Source: Adenophora triphylla var. japonica
Taxonomy: Eukaryota; Streptophyta; Magnoliopsida; Asterales; Campanulaceae
Assembly (NCBI GenBank): GCA_022495995.1
Contig: JAFEMH010001489.1
Location: 186,001 to 250,000, forward strand
DNA length: 64,000 nucleotides
Direction: 5' to 3'
Shown here: one piece after another, positions 54,338 through 64,000 of the stretch
Layout of the letters: each line of letters starts with the position of its first letter
How positions within the stretch are numbered: position 1 is the first letter of the stretch
Translations under genes and position numbers: made by a program
The notes under the pieces: generated by a model
The model's input: only the letters and a program-made list of their open reading frames with translations
The model's database searches: none
What the model was told of the DNA's origin: nothing

Positions 54338-56700
54338 TATGCTTGTTTTGGAGATGTCGACGCCTTCATTGAAGTTTTATAACATTCCTTGGCCACCGTT
54401 GATCACCAGTAAATCTTAGCGACACCCCAAGGTGTCGGGAACTTCACACATTGATGGTAAGTGGAGGGTACGGCCTTCATTCCATGAATCCACGGTCTTC
54501 CAAGAATGACATTGTAAGATGTTGCGCAATCAATTACGCAGTAATCGTTCCATGGTATTGAGACCCTTCGAGTATATTGGAAGCTTTATCTCCCCTACCG
54601 TTTCTTTGACTTCACCGTCAAGCCTACCAAAGACTGAGGATTTTTTAATGATCTCAGCATTCTGGGATGTTCATTTCCTTAAGGGTGCCCAACATGATAA
54701 GATTAATGTAGCTACCCCCATCAACTAGGATGCGTCGGATTGTACAGGTTGGCAATCCGCAAGGAAATAACTAGACCGTCGTGATGGGGTTCCAGAAATT
54801 ATCTCGCTGCTTTCATCAAAGGTGATTGGATCCTGGCAAGGTGTCGGCATCCCGGGCCGTCTTTCTCGGTTTTTCCTCCTTTGACTCCTTAGCATGTCGT
54901 TTTGCAGATAATAGGATGTTCCACATATTTCGAACCTCCACTAATGAAATTAATCACCTTTGTAGGCGCCCGGGGAGAGACTGTCTCTGCTTCACGAGGA
55001 GCTTCCGCATTTTCAGCCTTCTTCTTTCTCGGATCCCAAAGAACTCCTTAAGATGTCCTTTCGAGAGCAAGTAATCTGATCTCCTTTCTTAATGCGATGC
55101 AATCTTCGGTGACATGTCCAAAGTCTTCATGGTAAGCGCACCATTTTGATTTGTCACGCCATCCCGTGGCTTTATCCGTCTTCTTTCGCCATCCGGCTTT
55201 GTCCCCAAGGTTGCCCATTGCAAAGAGTATACCCGAAATGTTAACAACAGAGAAACAATAATCGAAATGTTAGGCACATTATCATTATCTTCATCCTCAC
55301 CGTCTATTGAATTAATTTTGCTAGTGTCAATTTCTGATAAGGATTGGAACGGTTGTTCCTGCGATGGGACGATTCAGTCTTTCCGTCGGGTTGTCATATG
55401 TCGACATCTTGGATGAGGATTTCGATCTTCGCAGCCTCGTCTTCCTCCGCCTTATGAATCTCATCGCCCGCTCCCGACTTCTTCCAACCGCTTACAAGGA
55501 GTCATCACCAAATCTCGGTAATACCGCGAGTCCTTCTTCAACCTCATTTTGAATGCTTCGTGGTCAGCGACATGTCAAGATTGGGAATTTCTAGCACTTC
55601 CTTATTGAACCGGTGGACATAGTCCTTTAGAGTTTCATTAGGCCGTCGGGTCACATTCAGAGATCACTTGTCAACCTTTCAAATTGTCGATCGCATGAGA
55701 ATTGGTTATAGAACATGTTGATAAGCCGGGCGTAAGAACCAATTGAACCTAGAGGTTGCCTAATCAACCATTCGAGGGCCGGTCCGCATAAGGTTGATCC
55801 AAATCCCCGCATAAGCTGTGCCTCCCGTAATTGAAGAGGAATATGGATGATGTCCATCTTTTCTTGATAGTGGGCAACGTGTTCTTCGGGATCCGTGGTA
55901 CCGCCGTACAACTTCATAGATGGTACACCGAATCGCTGGGATGTCAACATTTGCAATTGTTGGGACAAACCGATTGATCGTAGCAGCTTTGAGTCACCGG
56001 TTGGATTGGAGGAGTTACGCCCGGCACGTTCATTATCGCCTCCGAGATCCCGCATCTGCTTGGCTAGCGGGTTTCCCGCAAAAGGGTCATCCATAGGAAT
56101 ACGATTGAAATTATTATTATTGAAAAGATTATTTAGCAAACCAGAGTTGTCTGTAGTAGTTGTGACAGCTTGTGTTGTCGATGAATGGGATGAACGGAGT
56201 GTATCCCGCAGAAGGTGGCGTCATCGTGGTGTCCCCTGGGCAAAGATGTTGACATCATTAAGGATGTCACCGACGAGTTTGAGGCGGACTACCCATCGGA
56301 ATAAATTCACTCAAGTGTAGGTCCTTCTGTTGTCGGTTGAGGTTCCTCGCACGTAACGGCGATATGTTGTCAAGCCGAGATGTGATGAACTGTTGATCTT
56401 TCGCATCTTAATCATGGAATCGGCCAAAGCACCTTCGAATTGCCGTCTTGTTGGTCCAAATTCTCCGATTCAACTTGGTCAGATACTCCTGGATGCTCCG
56501 CATCTACATTGGAAGAGGTCGTTCCCTTTTGTGGAGTCTTCGTAGGCCGAGTTTGCCGAGGTCCGGTTTGAGGAGTTGGCGGCAACAAGTCGGGTTCTAC
56601 CTCCCGATGTTGGAGCAACAGCAGACTCTTGCCGGCGGCGGATACATTGGTGGGTGCGTACATAATGAACTTGCTTAGGAAATGATCCAAATAATCGATA
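54338..56700 (-). pseudogene. Tat gag and protease, second unit
   Basis: The capsid region is best preserved here: 56139-55657 reads one frame through LLNNLFNNNNFNRIPMDDPF, YGGTTDPEEHVAHYQ, LREAQLMRGFGSTLCGPALE and FSCDRQFERLTSDL. Protease and knuckle regions (55560-54338) are shredded by many 1-2 bp indels at CTG/CAG sites. The UAG with CAA UUA is intact at its end (about 54340). Confidence 0.75.
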
Positions 56701-56728
56701 AACCACGAGGCCCCTCTGGGCGCCAAAT

Positions 56729-57325
56729 TGTTTTGGTAGAAAACAATAGAATAGAATCTTAACTTTGATTAGTGTGTGGATTGAACAATAAGGAGGGGAC
56801 TATGGAATTCGACTATATGGAACAAAAGCGTAAAAGAAATAATGACACCACGATTTGTTAACGAGGAAAACCTTGGAGGTGATAACCTCTTTGGAAAAAA
56901 CCCCGGGAGTTAGGTCTCAACCTTAAAAGTTTCACTATAATGATCACGGATACAACTTTGGAAGATAATGGAGAGGATTACAAGAGCCTGTGTGTAGAAT
57001 GTGTGTGCGTATGAGCCTTAGTGTATGTTCCGTCTCCATTTCCCCTTAAATATAATTAAGTATGAAAGAGTCAAATATTGTTCCTACAATCTCGGATATA
57101 GGCTTATCCTTTCAACCTCCGTGAGACCAAGTCGCCCTAGCCGTTGAAGGTGTGTTGAACGTGCTGGAGAATATCCCGCATTTCTCTCTTAATCACTGGA
57201 AAATAAGAATAAAGATTTTAGTAAATATTAAATAAGTAAATATTAAAACAATACTTACAGTGGAATGACATCTTGATATGCAGGATCAACTGAAGATGTC
57301 ACCATGCTGAAAAATACCCACAACA
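56729..57325 (-). repeat. Tat LTR, third copy (shared by units 2 and 3)
   Basis: Nearly identical to the LTR at 48471, down to the same flanking context. A primer site (TGGCGCCCAGAGGGG, minus) lies at 56711-56725. Confidence 0.6.
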
Positions 57326-57694
57326 ATTTGTCCTCAAAAACATTTGACTATGTAGGCAACTGAAGAGGCAAAATGTTTTTCTGTCCCATTAAATGTCCAA
57401 CCGCCAGCTCTATTTGATAGGACGGTTTAGGGATACGAGGCGGTTTAGAAAGGAAGAGTCTTTATAGGAACTAGTAACCGCAATTCCGGATAACCATCAA
57501 ATCTTCTCTCAATTCTTATCTAGATCTGACGTCTCCTACTATATTACGGCGAGAGTAACCCCAAAGAGCGCATTTGTTATCCCTTCTCCTTCAATACATA
57601 GTTGCGACGTTCTCCAAAAAAGTGAGCCAGAATCAATGTGTTTATTGAATTTGCAATTCTAAAAAATCCTTGCTAACATATATCCTTACATGCA

Positions 57695-58377
57695 GTGACT
57701 CGATCCGGCTTCACAACGAGTGATATTGTAGCCAAATACAAAGGCAAGATGAAAGCGGAAGAGAACATACCGTAGACTGATAAGATTACTCCGAAAAGAA
57801 TAAGGGTAGAACAGATCTCCAAGGTGGAGAAACAAATTTGGAAAGAAGACGTGTTGGAGAATCAGGTAAGAATTAATTTGGGTCACTGGTACATTGATCC
57901 TCTTTTAATTTAGTAAAATGCCTCTTTTTGTTTGTTGATGACAGATTGTCTCGATGGCTAAGTTAATGTCCAAAGAAATCAGGATATGGAGGGAAAAATG
58001 CGATACCTTTGATATGAGTAGGGTTGAATATGAGAAGGATTTGAAAGAAGCTGCAAGGATAATAAGGGAAAAGGGTTTGGAAATCAGAGACAAGAACGAA
58101 GAGATACTAAAATGGCGGTCCAGGCTTGCGAGTGTCGACATTAGTCATGAAAGGGAAATGGAAGCATTTCAGGATGACCTGGTGCATGAGACTGCAAAAG
58201 CAGTTTTCGAAACTAGGATCCAAATGATTGAAGAATATCAGGTAGGAGAGCATGTGAATTGGAACCTGAACGATGAGAAAACAAACTTTGCAAAATGATC
58301 CATGATGAAAAGGCGAACGAAGTCTCCAAGGATCTTGAGCAAGATTGATGATGATCATGACAAATGACATGGGATGA
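57695..58377 (+). pseudogene. Antisense spliced coiled-coil ORF, third Tat unit (best-preserved exon 2)
   Basis: Exon 1 ends at 57865 (CAG before GTAAGA). The intron is 57866-57944. Exon 2 from 57945 is open for over 110 codons: MAKLMSKEIRIWREKCDTFD, EYEKDLKEAARIIREKG, EILKWRSRLASVDISHEREM, EAFQDDLVHETAKAVFETRI. It is strongly charged with heptad-like spacing, suggesting a coiled coil. Exon 1 has a TAG where the second unit reads PETDK, again at a CAG (ACCAGAGAC versus ACCGTAGAC). Combining the intact parts of the three copies indicates a protein of roughly 200 residues; I recognise no enzymatic motif. Confidence 0.65.
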
Positions 58378-59314
58378 CTCTTAGGATGGGAAAAAGAGTA
58401 GGATGCTTAATAAGAAAGAGCAGAAGTTTGGAGAAGTTACTCCTAATGCAACACCTGTGGTAGAAGCCACCTAAAAAAGAAGGTAAAATAACTTTGTTCT
58501 TGGTTTTTTGATGACATTACTGGGGTGGAATCCCTTAAAACAATTTTAATTTTAGTTTGGTTATGTAATGGGTCCATAAGGACCAAAGACAATCTTTTTT
58601 ACGTGTTGGGTTGGTCCAACACTTTTGCACTTTAACGTTGGTAGCTTGGATATTTTTATGGTTAGTTTAATCTAGTTAAAGTTTAGTCGTTTTCAAGCAT
58701 GTCAGGGCTTGTTTTCTTTTGGATGAAATTTTTCTTTGTACGGTTATTTGTTATGTTCGTAAGGTGACATGTTAGTATGTCAAAACTGTGAATACTTAAG
58801 ATGACATGTATATGCCATAACCCATAGATACTTTAGATGACACGTATATGTCATAACCATAAGAATAGTGCGTAAGATCAATCATTTAACTGAGTGGGAA
58901 TGGGTAAGCTATATGAGTTTACCCATATAGGCCCACCCCACACCTCAATTAAAGAGATAGCTTGCGTTCCAGGCGAAGGTGTGGTAACCTAACATCTTAA
59001 GAAAGAGATAATTAACTCTTTAAACCTTAGAAGGGATTGTGTACCTTTACTTAAGAAGAGATGGCCAGTCTCTAACGGAGGAGAATTCGTTGTTCTTTGC
59101 GTGCTTTCGACATGTCCCCATGTAAACATGTTAACACCTCATAAAACAGAAACATGTTAATAACGGACGCCAACTAATGTTGACGCCTCTCCACAAGGTA
59201 CGTTAGCGACATCTTGATTTGTAGAGAAGTAAAAAGTACATAGGAAAAATAAAGGTTACAAAAATCAAAAGATGATCCATACCTGGAAAAGATGAGTTCA
59301 TGGGGGAATTTCGT

Positions 59315-61060
59315 TTAAATGTAATACCTTTTAAGGTGAATGGCGTTCCAACTTCGCGGTATCATTTGGCCATCCAAGGTTGCCAGCGATATGCTCCTTT
59401 CCCGCCCGCGCATCTATTAGGTAGGGTCCTTCCCATTTTGGGGCGAGCTTGCCTCGCATCGGGCTCCTTTGTATTTTGGAATGCCTTTCGTAGGACTAAG
59501 TCTCCTACTTGAAACCTTCTAATCCTTACGTTTTGTTGTAAGATCTCGGCTACCCTTTGTTGATATGCCGCCATGCGAACTTTGGCCATGTCCCTCGCCC
59601 GTCCACGGTATCTAAGTCATGTATCAAGATGTCTTTATTATGTTCGGATGTCAACAAATTGTATCCGGCCGTAGGTACAAGGACTTCGCTGGAATAACCG
59701 ATTCGTTCCAAATATAAGTGAATAGGGGTTTGACCGAGCGTTCTTGGATGTCGTCTGTCACCCACGTAACCATTGGTAACTCTTCCGCCCATCGCCCTTT
59801 CTTCCGGTTCCGCCTCTTTTTTCAAGTTGCTTATGATTATTTTATTGCTAGATTCTCGCCCGTCCATTGGCTTGAGGGTGAACGGGTGAAGATGTCACCA
59901 TCTTGACTCCCCAAGATGTCAAGAAATCTTGGGTTCTCTTACTAATGAATTGAGAGCCGTTGTCAAAAATTATCTCTCGATGGTATTCCAAATCGACCGA
60001 ATATGTTTCTTTTGATAAAATATATAACCTCTTTGTCACGAACTTGTACGTATGCCTCGCTCTTCTACCCATTTAGAAAAGTAGTCTGTCATAGCCAAGA
60101 AAATACTCTTCCACCCGGTGCCCCGGGTAATTTTCCTACAATGTCCATTCCCCAAACCATAAACGGCCATGGAGACGAATAGGATGTAGCAATTCAAACT
60201 GGTTGGTGTAGGATGTCCCCATGTCGTTGACAGTATCACATTTCTTGCGTAATCGATGCCGTCTTTTCTCATTGTAGGCCAAAAATAGCCCATTCTAAGA
60301 GCCTTGGTATGTAGACTTCGCCCCGATGATTTCCACATTCTCCTTCGTGCAGCTCCTTGAGAACCTCGGATGGGCTCTATCTCGCTTCTAGACATCTTAA
60401 GTAGTGACTGTAGCATTTTCTATACAAGAGGTTATCAATAAGTAAATATTTAGATTCTCTTACCCTGAATGCTCTAGCATTTTTCTCCTCAATTGGGATG
60501 GTATCATCTAAGAGATACTTGATAATAGGAGCCGTCCAAGAAGTTGTCACTGAGAGGAAGGTATGTCGACATCTAGAGCGAACATCTCAAGATGATCAAT
60601 TCTTGGGATGTCAATATGCACAATTGGGATACCGGTTTGTGAAATGCTTTTGAAGGCCGAACCCAAGTTTGCCGTGAGCATCTGCTTGAGAATTTTCTTC
60701 TCGTGGGATTTGTTCCAAGGAAAATGATTTGAATTTGGCCGAAAGAATTTTTACGATTTCCAAATATGTCGTCATCTTAGCATTTTTCGCCGTGTAGGAT
60801 CCGTTGTAATGGTTAACAATTAGCAAAGAATCCATAAACACCCGGATATGTTTGACATCTAGGTCCTGGGATGCTTCTAATCCTGCAATTAGTGCCTCAT
60901 ATTCTGCTTCATTGTTGGTAGCCCTAAAACTGCAACTGATGGATTGTGGTATTATGTCCCCTTGTGGCGATTTTAGTACAACTCCAAGACCTGTACCTCT
61001 CATGTTAGAAGCACCATCTATATGTAGAGTCCAAATTTTCAGGATGTCATCATCTTGAAG
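59315..61060 (-). pseudogene. Tat archaeal-type RNase H and integrase, third unit
   Basis: RNase H part intact (GTGLGVVLKSPQGD, NNEAEYEALIAGLEA, MDSLLIVN; open 61117-60611). The integrase zinc-finger region (60416-60036) and core (HREIIFDNGSQFISKRTQ) are present but broken at many CTG/CAG sites. The GPY/F segment is out of frame. Confidence 0.78.
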
Positions 61061-61075
61061 TTGCCGTACTTCCAG

Positions 61076-62595
61076 CCTCCACCTTTTGTTGCATGGTTGG
61101 ACTAAAATCGCCCACAAAATCGCCTAGGGCTTGAGATTTTATTGCGGTTACGGGTTCATATTTGATGTCGTATGTGCTTAATTGTACATGCACCATTTCG
61201 CCATTCGACCCGACATCTCGGTTTTCTCATAACATTCTTTATAGGATAGTTAGTGCGTACAATTATAGTATGTGTTTCAAAATAGTGCCTTAATTTAATA
61301 GAAGCGCTTATCAAAGCTAAGATTAATTTTTGTAAATGAGAATACCCGGTCTCTCGCATCTAGGAGTGTCTTACTTATATAGTAGATGGGTTGCTGATTA
61401 CCATCTCGTTGTGTCACCAAGATCGCGCTTACGGCGCCTTCCGATACTTGCTAAGTAGATGTAAAGATGTTCCTCCTCCCGAGGTTTGGCCAATAACGGA
61501 GGTGTCGACAGTAAGTTTTGAGTTCTTGAAAGGCTTCTTCATGTTGGTTCTCCCACCGGAACTTCTTGTTCTTCCTTAGGATATCATAGAAAGGTTTGCA
61601 TCGATCCGAGGATTTTGAAATGAATCCGGTGAGTGCAAAGAATCTTTCCCGTCAATCTTTGGACGTCCTTGACGGATTGAGGTGACGACAGGTTGATAAT
61701 AGCACGTATCCGTTCCGGGGCGCTTCAATGCCTCTTTTAGTAACCATATAGCCCGAAACTTCCCCGCCCTCATTGCAAAGTTGCATTTAGTCAAGTTAAG
61801 CTTCATATTGAAACAATCCAAGATGTCAAAGGCCCGGGATAAGTTGCTTATGTGATCTTCGGTTTTCTTGGATTTTACCACCATGTCGTCGATGTATACT
61901 TCCATTGTGTCCCCAATCTCGATCTTTGAACATTTTGTTGACGAGCCTCTGATATGTTGCACCTGCATTTTTTAGACCAAAAGGCATAGCAATATAACAA
62001 TAAATACCTGTGGGTGTTATGAAGGCGGTGTCCTCTTGGTCAGAGGGTTCCATCTGGATTTGTTGAAATCATGAGGATGCGTCCATGAATGTGAGGAGCT
62101 CATGTCCGTAAGTGGCATCAACCAACGAGTCTATGTGTGGCAAAGGGAAAGGATCTTTTGGACAGGCTTTATTCAGTCCGTGAAGTCGACTGCACTCGCC
62201 ATTTCCCGTTTCTCTTCTCAACCACAACCACGTTTGCTAACCATCTTGGATAGTCGACCTCTCGTATCATGTTGGCTTTGAGTAGGCGCTCTACCTCTTC
62301 CTTGATGATCCGTTTCTCGGTTTCGCAAACTTCCTACGCTTACGGTGTACCGGTTTAAAGCTAGGATCTATGTTAAGTTTGTGAGTGATAATATCTTTGC
62401 CGATGCCTGTCATGTCATCATGTTTCCAAGCAAAACTCTTTATTCTGCTTCTTAATAGGTCCACAAGCTTTTCTTCTACTTCTGGTGGGATGTCAGTGCC
62501 TATAAGTACTTTCATGTCCGGGTTGGAAGGGTCTAGCAATACTTCTTTCACACCATCCTCCCTGGCTTCCAGGACTTCACGTACTTTCTTCGGTA
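61076..62595 (-). pseudogene. Tat RT and RNase H, third unit
   Basis: It has EVLLDPSNPDMKVLIGTDIP, the shared TGA after DASS (62071-62069), QDGMEPSD-type palm start at 62053, MPFGLKNAGATYQ and VYIDDMVVKSKK. The thumb reads on here (GKFRAIWLLKEALKRPG) where the first unit loses frame. RNase H is fragmented. Confidence 0.78.
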
Positions 62596-64000
62596 ATTGC
62601 TATGCTTGTTTTGGAGATGTCGACCCCTTCATTGAAGTTTTATAACATTCCTTGGCCACCTGTTGATCACTGTAAATCTTAGCGACACCCCAAGGTGTTG
62701 GGAACTTCACACATTGATGGTAAGTGGAGGGTACGGCCTTCATTCCATGAATCCACGGTCTTCCAAGAATGACATTGTAAGATGTTGCGCAATCAATTAC
62801 GCAGAATCTTTACATGGTATTGAGACCCTTCGAGTATATTGGAAGCTTTATCTCCCCTACCGTTTCTTTGACTTCACCGCTGAAGCCTACCAAAGACCGA
62901 GGATTTTAATGATCTCAGATTCTGGGATGTTCATTTCCTTAAGGGTGCCCAACATGATAAGATTAACAGAGCTACCCCCATCAACTAGGATGCGCCGGAT
63001 TGTACAGTTGGCGATCTGCAAGGAAATAACTAGACCGTCGTGATGGGGTTCTAGCAAATTATCTCGGTTGCTTTCATCAAAGGTGATTGGATCACGGCAA
63101 GGTGTCGGCATCCCGGGTCAGTCTTTCTCGGTTTTTCCTCCTTTGACTCCTTAGCATGTCGTTTTGCAGCGTTAATAGGATGTTCCACATATTTCTGAAC
63201 CTCCACTAATGAAATTAATCACCTTTGTAGGCGCTGGGGGAGAGACTGGTCTCTCGGCTTCATGAGGAGCTTCCGCATTTTCAGCCTTCTTCTTTCTGGA
63301 TCCCAAAGAACTCCTTAAGATGTCCTTTCGAGAGCAAGTAACCTGATCTCCTTTCTTAATGCGATGCAATCTTCGGTGACATGTCCAAAGTCTTCATGGT
63401 AAGCGCACCATTTTGATTTGTCACGCCATCCCGTGACTTTATCCGTCTTCTTTGGCCATCCGGCTTTGTCCCCAAGGTTGCCCATTGCAAAGAGTATACC
63501 CGAAATGTCAACAGAGAAACAATAATCGAAATGTTAGGCACATTATCATTATCTTCATCCTCACCGTCTATTGAATTAATTTTGCTAGAGTCAATTCTCG
63601 GATAAGGATTGGAACGGTTGTTCCTGCGATGGGACGATTCGCCTTTTCTCGTCGGGGTTGTCATATGTCGACATCTTGGATGAGGATTTCGATCTTCGCA
63701 GCTCGTCTTCCTCCGATCTTATGAATCTCACCGCCCCGCTCCCGACTTCTTCCAACCGCTTACAAGGAGTCATCACCAAATCTCGGTAATACCGTGAGTC
63801 CTTCTTCACCCCATTTTGAATGCTTCGTGGCCGTCGACATGTCAAGATTGGGAATTGCTAGCACTTCCTTATTGAACCGGTGGACATAGTCCTTTAGAGT
63901 TTCATTAGGCCGCCGGGTCACATTGTAGAGATCACTTGTCAACCTTTCAAATTGTCGACCGCATGAGAATTGGTTATAGAACATGTTGATAAGCCGGGCG
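62596..64000 (-). pseudogene. Tat gag and protease, third unit, cut by the window edge
   Basis: Continues past 64000. It includes NVTRRPNETLKDYVHRFNKE, the GGSSVNLIMLGTLKEM protease segment, and UAG-CAA-UUA at about 62599. The stretch 62400-62860 is almost identical to the first unit, while neighbouring stretches carry clustered 1-2 bp differences. Confidence 0.78.

Larger units (their letters stand above)
40209..64000 (-). mobile_element. Head-to-tail array of Tat-lineage Ty3/gypsy retrotransposons
   Basis: The sequence starting TGTTTTGGTAGAAAA recurs at 40209, 48471 and 56729, and everything between recurs with a period of 8262 and 8258 bp. The window therefore holds two full units plus a third cut by the window edge within gag. 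Adjacent units share one LTR. On the minus strand each unit reads LTR, primer site, gag, protease, RT, RNase H, second (archaeal-type) RNase H, integrase with GPY/F module, then a non-coding tail carrying an antisense ORF. The second RNase H assigns it to the Tat lineage (Ogre/Retand/Grande group). The left end interrupts the second copia's leader. The target duplication cannot be checked because the right end is outside. Confidence 0.9.

Overview
This window is repeat-rich nuclear DNA from a flowering plant, most likely a eudicot. Evidence: an F-box substrate-adaptor gene, fragments of plant-type genes, and representatives of most major plant transposon groups. I see no rRNA, tRNA, CRISPR or prokaryotic operon structure. 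The only gene that looks intact is an F-box protein at 247-1350 (minus), next to a broken plus-strand F-box fragment at 1-141.

Layout. 1.4-6.8 kb is AT-rich intergenic DNA with microsatellites, a degenerate tandem repeat (4.09-4.91 kb) and a tandem repeat whose units hold hairpins (6.0-6.6 kb). 6785-23387 is a nest. A non-coding LTR retrotransposon (about 0.5 kb LTRs, target duplication TTTGC, about 4.6 kb once its insertions are subtracted) contains a 3.9 kb CACTA transposon (8356-12260, duplication CAA) and an 8.05 kb Ty1/copia element (12681-20728, minus, duplication AAGGG). The CACTA element carries captured exons. 23.5-25.3 kb holds a ribosomal protein bL25-like pseudogene split by a long-TIR Mutator-like element (23655-25170), which itself carries a splice-bounded exon. 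25.9-29 kb has foldback purine/pyrimidine repeats around a TRIM-like mini-retrotransposon (26955-28270). 29115-32747 is a non-autonomous Helitron read on the minus strand.

32.8-40.2 kb is a second copia family in an unusual arrangement: one LTR flanked on both sides by internal sequence. Its 5' leader is broken at 40208 by a head-to-tail array of Ty3/gypsy elements of the Tat lineage (40209 to the window end; unit about 8.26 kb; nearly three units, sharing LTRs). All units are on the minus strand and encode gag, protease, RT, RNase H, a second archaeal-type RNase H and integrase. Each unit also carries a plus-strand, intron-containing coiled-coil ORF between pol and the 3' LTR.

The most interesting signals are in the Tat array. 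(1) The only stop between gag-protease and pol is UAG followed by CAA UUA, the TMV-type readthrough context, identical in all three units. (2) The antisense spliced ORF is kept in all three units. (3) All three share a TGA inside RT, so the array descends from one already defective founder. (4) Differences between units cluster at CTG/CAG trinucleotides and break reading frames in patches, which looks more like unpolished basecalling of CHG-methylated DNA than true divergence. Frameshifts in the second and third units should therefore not be trusted.
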